This document shows, in pieces, positions 60,769-64,000 of a stretch of 64,000 nt of DNA (positions within the stretch are counted from its first letter, which is position 1; the number at the start of each line of letters is the position of its first letter). The notes beneath the pieces are model-generated. The model was not told where the DNA came from and made no database searches. It worked only from the letters and a program-made list of their open reading frames with translations. This stretch comes from MFD04716-140 sp963703125 (GTDB lineage: Bacteria; Bacteroidota; Bacteroidia; Flavobacteriales; Flavobacteriaceae), in assembly GCA_963703125.1 (NCBI GenBank), contig OY969790.1, positions 558,001 to 622,000 of the forward strand, given 5' to 3'. The position numbers and the translations under genes were made by a program.

Positions 60769-61746
60769 CTACTTTTTTCTTTCCACAACATAATTGACCA
60801 TAAGTTCAAGAGAATTTCTATAGTCAGATTCAGGGTATAATTTTAGCATGGCCAAGGCTTCTTCTTTAAACAGCAACATTTTCTGAACAGCATATTCAAG
60901 TCCACCTTTGGACCTTACAAAATCAATAACCTCCTTTACCCTTTTCTTATCTGTGTTGTGGTTTTTAACGGAGTTAATAAGCCAGGCCTTTTCCTTTCTG
61001 CCGCAATTGTTGAGCACATGAATGAGCGGAAGTGTCATTTTTTGTTCCTTGATGTCTATGCCCGAAGGTTTGCCTATTTTATACCCACCATAGTCAAAAA
61101 GATCATCTTTGATTTGAAAGGCCATACCGCACAGTTCCCCAAACTTTCGAAAGTTCTCCACATCCGGACTATCGGGCTTCACTGAGCAAGCGCCCAAACT
61201 ACAGCAAGCCGCTATTAAGGTTGCCGTTTTTTGTCGTATGATTTCGTAATATACCTCTTCGGTAATATCAAGGCGACGCGCTTTTTCTATTTGAAGTAGT
61301 TCCCCTTCACTTATCTCGCGCATAGCAAGAGAAATGATTTTTAGCAAGTCAAAATCTCCATGATCAACCGATAACAACATGCCCCTGGCAAGTAAAAAGT
61401 CCCCTACCAAAACCGCAATTTTGTTTTTCCACAAAGCATTTATCGAAAAAAATCCACGTCGTTTGTTACTATCATCAACCACATCGTCATGCACCAAACT
61501 TGCCGTATGGATCAATTCTATTACTGAAGCACCCCTATAGGTGCGTTCGTTCACTTCCCCGTTGTTCAACAACTTCGCGGTCAGAAACACGAACATGGGC
61601 CTCATTTGCTTGCCTTTGCGGTTTACAATGTAATAGGTGATCCTATTTAATAAAGCGACCTTCGAGGACATGGACTCATGGAACTTTCTTTCGAAAAGTT
61701 CCATTTCCGAACTAATGGGCTCCTTTATTTGTGATACTATTTTCAA
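60769..61746 (-). CDS. Polyprenyl diphosphate synthase (trans type)
   Basis: The 325-residue prenyltransferase condenses isopentenyl diphosphate onto allylic diphosphates, probably for the menaquinone side chain or quinone pool. The first aspartate-rich motif is LVHDDVVDDSNKRRG and the second FQIKDDLFDYGG; GKQMRPMFVFL binds diphosphate. The start is TTG at 61746: no ATG or GTG lies in frame upstream before a stop, and family proteins start at the same place with MKIV. An internal Met at residue 15 is conserved and not the start. Product length cannot be predicted. Confidence 0.9.
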   Translation of the reverse strand: MKIVSQIKEPISSEMELFERKFHESMSSKVALLNRITYYIVNRKGKQMRPMFVFLTAKLLNNGEVNERTYRGASVIELIHTASLVHDDVVDDSNKRRGFFSINALWKNKIAVLVGDFLLARGMLLSVDHGDFDLLKIISLAMREISEGELLQIEKARRLDITEEVYYEIIRQKTATLIAACCSLGACSVKPDSPDVENFRKFGELCGMAFQIKDDLFDYGGYKIGKPSGIDIKEQKMTLPLIHVLNNCGRKEKAWLINSVKNHNTDKKRVKEVIDFVRSKGGLEYAVQKMLLFKEEALAMLKLYPESDYRNSLELMVNYVVERKK

Positions 61747-61878
61747 GGATTGTAATTTATATCCTATTGGTTTGACAGGCGATAAAAATAGGTAAAATGA
61801 GGCAGTTTATGATATGAAGTTTTGGGTATTCGGCACATAGACCAAGATACTCGGCAATGGGTGTAAAAGAATTGGATT

Positions 61879-62919
61879 TTAAGACTTGTTGGCCAACTGC
61901 CCGCAGGCCGCATCAATGTCCTTTCCGCGTGACCTGCGCACAGTCACCACAATACCGTTTTTGTCAAGGGTATCTACATACATCTGTATGGCTTTGCCAG
62001 ATGCCTGTTGAAATTCCCCATCATCAATGGGGTTGTATTCAATAAGATTTACTTTGGAAGGAGCAAACCTACAAAACTCCACTAGCGCATCAACATCTTT
62101 TTGGGCGTCGTTGATTCCTTCCCATACTACATATTCGTACGTTATTCTGCTTTTTGTCTTATGATACCAATATTCAAGTGCTTCACGCAAATCGGAAAGG
62201 GTAAACGTTGCGTTAAAAGGCATAATGGTTGTCCTAACCTCATCAATTGCCGAATGCAGGGATACTGCCAGTTTAAATTTAACGGCATCATCGGCCATTT
62301 TACGAATCATCTTAGGCACTCCGGATGTAGAGACCGTAATACGCTTGGGCGACATCCCCAGCCCTTCTGGAGATGTTATTTTGTCTATAGCCTTAAGCAC
62401 GTTGTTATAGTTCATCAATGGTTCGCCCATGCCCATAAAGACAATATTGCTCAATGGCCTATCAAAATATAGTCTACTCTCATGGTCTATTGCAACTACT
62501 TGGTCATAGATTTCATCGGGATTTAAATTGCGCATTCTTTTTAAGCGGGCCGTTGCACAAAATTTACAATCCAAACTACATCCTACTTGGCTCGAAACAC
62601 AGGCAGTCGTCCTAGTCTTGGTGGGTATCAAAACGGACTCCACTATTAAATCATCGTGCAATCTCACTGCATTTTTTATGGTACCATCCTTACTACGCTG
62701 CATGTGATCAACCTTAATATGGTTGATCACAAAATTGGCCTCCAACATGTCGCGGGTATTTTTGGAAATATTCGTCATCCCTTCAAAAGAATGGGCAGAT
62801 TTTTGCCAAAGCCATTCATAGACTTGATTGCCCCTGAAAGCCTTATCACCCTGTTCCTCGAAAAAAGTTCGAAGTTGGTCTTTGGTAAGTGCCCTAATAT
62901 CTTTTTTCCTTATATCCAC
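61879..62919 (-). CDS. rlmN: 23S rRNA (adenine2503-C2)-methyltransferase
   Basis: The radical SAM enzyme (346 residues from GTG 62919) methylates A2503 of 23S rRNA and A37 of some tRNAs. The cluster motif is CSLDCKFCATA (C-x3-C-x2-C), and the catalytic Cys near the end is in DAACGQLANKS; GMGEPLMNYNNV is typical. I chose GTG 62919 since DIRALTKDQLRTFF starts family proteins there; the ATG at 62952 falls inside the queA terminator loop. It follows queA on the same strand. Confidence 0.95.
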   Translation of the reverse strand: MDIRKKDIRALTKDQLRTFFEEQGDKAFRGNQVYEWLWQKSAHSFEGMTNISKNTRDMLEANFVINHIKVDHMQRSKDGTIKNAVRLHDDLIVESVLIPTKTRTTACVSSQVGCSLDCKFCATARLKRMRNLNPDEIYDQVVAIDHESRLYFDRPLSNIVFMGMGEPLMNYNNVLKAIDKITSPEGLGMSPKRITVSTSGVPKMIRKMADDAVKFKLAVSLHSAIDEVRTTIMPFNATFTLSDLREALEYWYHKTKSRITYEYVVWEGINDAQKDVDALVEFCRFAPSKVNLIEYNPIDDGEFQQASGKAIQMYVDTLDKNGIVVTVRRSRGKDIDAACGQLANKS

Positions 62920-62930
62920 TTTAAAGAGAT

Positions 62931-62980
62931 AAAAAAATCCTGCCGTTACCATTTTGAAATTGGAAATACTGGCAGGATTT
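62931..62980 (-). terminator. queA terminator / possible rlmN attenuator
   Basis: On the minus strand AAATCCTGCC (62980-62971) pairs with GGCAGGATTT (62944-62935) across 26 bases, and seven T follow. It ends about 12 bases before the rlmN GTG start. Confidence 0.75.
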
Positions 62981-63003
62981 CAATAATTAGTCTGGGATTC
63001 CTA

Positions 63004-64000
63004 TTAAAGGATTAACATCGCATCCCCGTAGGAATAGAATTTATAACTTTCAATAATTGCCTCTTTGTAGGCTTTTTTCATTAAATCATGACCCATAAAG
63101 GCAGATACCATCATCAAAAGCGTTGATTTTGGTAAATGAAAATTGGTCACCATGGCATTTGCAATGCTAAAATCGTGAGGAGGAAACACAAACTTGTTGG
63201 TCCAACCATCATATGTATTTAAGGTTTGCCCAGAAGAAACGGCACTTTCCAATCCGCGCATTGCGGTCGTGCCAACGGCGCAGACCCTTCTCTTATTTCT
63301 TTTGGCCTTGTTTACAACTTCAGTTGCCTTTTCATCAATAATCAACTCTTCACTATCCATTTTATGCTTTGAAAGGTCTTCCACTTCAACAGGATTGAAA
63401 GTTCCCAAGCCAACATGAAGGGTAAGTTCCGCAAATTGAATTCCCTTTATTTCCAAGCGTTTTAATAAATGCTTCGAGAAATGCAGACCCGCAGTCGGAG
63501 CAGCAACTGCGCCTTCGTGTTTCGCATAAATAGTTTGGTACCTTTCCTCATCCTCGGGTTCGACCGATCTCTTAATGTATTTTGGAAGAGGTGTTTCACC
63601 AAGGCTTCTCAATTTGCGTCTAAAATCAGTATAAGAGCCATCATACAGAAAACGAAGGGTCCTTCCTCTTGAAGTGGTGTTGTCAATTACTTCCGCCACT
63701 AAATCATCATCATCACCAAAATATAATTTGTTGCCAATACGGATTTTTCTTGCGGGATCAACCAACACGTCCCAAAGCCGCTGCTCTTCGTTCAGCTCAC
63801 GCAATAAAAATACCTCAATTCGTGCACCGGTTTTCTCTTTGTTACCATATAAACGGGCCGGAAATACCTTTGTATTGTTCAATACCATCACATCACCTTC
63901 ATCAAAATAATCTATAAGGTCCTTGAACAACTTGTGTTCTATCTTTCCTGTTTGTCTATGGATTACCATAAGTTTGGATTCGTCCCTGTTTTCTGAGGGA
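63004..64000 (-). CDS. queA: S-adenosylmethionine:tRNA ribosyltransferase-isomerase (5' end outside window)
   Basis: QueA transfers and rearranges the ribose of S-adenosylmethionine onto 7-aminomethyl-7-deazaguanine in tRNA (queuosine synthesis). The frame is open past the window end, where PSENRDESKLMVIHR is read before the inner Met at 63969; the first 10-20 residues are cut off. Signatures: GDVMVLNNTKVFPARLYG, GAVAAPTAGLHFS, and TNFHLPKSTLLMMVSAF. The terminator hairpin after the stop separates it from rlmN. Confidence 0.95.
   Translation of the reverse strand, partial: PSENRDESKLMVIHRQTGKIEHKLFKDLIDYFDEGDVMVLNNTKVFPARLYGNKEKTGARIEVFLLRELNEEQRLWDVLVDPARKIRIGNKLYFGDDDDLVAEVIDNTTSRGRTLRFLYDGSYTDFRRKLRSLGETPLPKYIKRSVEPEDEERYQTIYAKHEGAVAAPTAGLHFSKHLLKRLEIKGIQFAELTLHVGLGTFNPVEVEDLSKHKMDSEELIIDEKATEVVNKAKRNKRRVCAVGTTAMRGLESAVSSGQTLNTYDGWTNKFVFPPHDFSIANAMVTNFHLPKSTLLMMVSAFMGHDLMKKAYKEAIIESYKFYSYGDAMLIL

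Overview
The window is a chromosomal segment of a member of the phylum Bacteroidota, class Flavobacteriia, most likely a gliding marine Flavobacteriaceae. This rests on genes special to that group (type IX secretion plug protein, PorT, GldB, GldC, TamL), on the Bacteroidota form of the division and cell-wall cluster, on a short RpoD, and on repeated TAnnTTTG boxes just upstream of genes, which match the Bacteroidota sigma-A -7 element. Base composition is moderately AT-rich and even throughout. I see no insertion sequence, prophage, CRISPR array or rRNA operon; this is mostly core genome.

Layout. 1-8.2 kb: end of a T9SS plug gene, a DUF3667 membrane protein, apaG, pruA, a 630-base gap with a candidate structured RNA, an exported DinB-like protein, rsmG, a fatty acid desaturase and an aspartate-type aminotransferase. 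8.2-16.4 kb: potassium uptake pair trkH-trkA, menaquinone methyltransferase with porT, a repeat-rich gap, a TrmH-type RNA methyltransferase, and tamL. 16.4-28.1 kb: fbaA, accD, rpsO, pnp, rpoD (frameshifted), a VF530 protein, trmL, a large secreted Asp-box repeat protein, rpe and a YpdA-type flavoprotein. 28.1-30.7 kb: a Tat-exported Gfo/Idh/MocA oxidoreductase, then a tandem repeat module next to tRNA-Arg(UCG), which sits 4 bases behind yqeY.

30.7-46.2 kb is one long minus-strand division and cell-wall cluster in transcription order mraZ, rsmH, ftsL, ftsI, murE, mraY, murD, ftsW, murG, murC, ftsQ, ftsA, ftsZ. Many genes overlap by 1-14 bases. The cluster starts behind three 10-bp-spaced repeats that look like an MraZ operator and ends at a terminator; murF and ddl are not in it. 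46.4-53.7 kb: an alpha/beta hydrolase, engB, an unknown CxxC protein, two exported sugar-metabolism-type proteins, gldB-gldC, nadE (frameshifted) and an atypical response regulator. 53.7-64 kb: dnaG, a SIMPL protein, small membrane proteins, an ECF sigma/anti-sigma/outer-membrane-protein unit, a polyprenyl diphosphate synthase, rlmN and the 3' part of queA.

Most notable points: DnaG and AccD have both lost all four zinc ligands of their normal zinc ribbons; the response regulator beside dnaG has Glu in place of the phospho-accepting Asp; the YpdA homologue lacks its conserved Cys; the tRNA-Arg carries a paired A19-U56 change in place of G19-C56 and lies beside a tandem module that copies part of its 3' end; and the essential genes rpoD and nadE each carry an indel frameshift, which more likely reflects sequence errors than biology.
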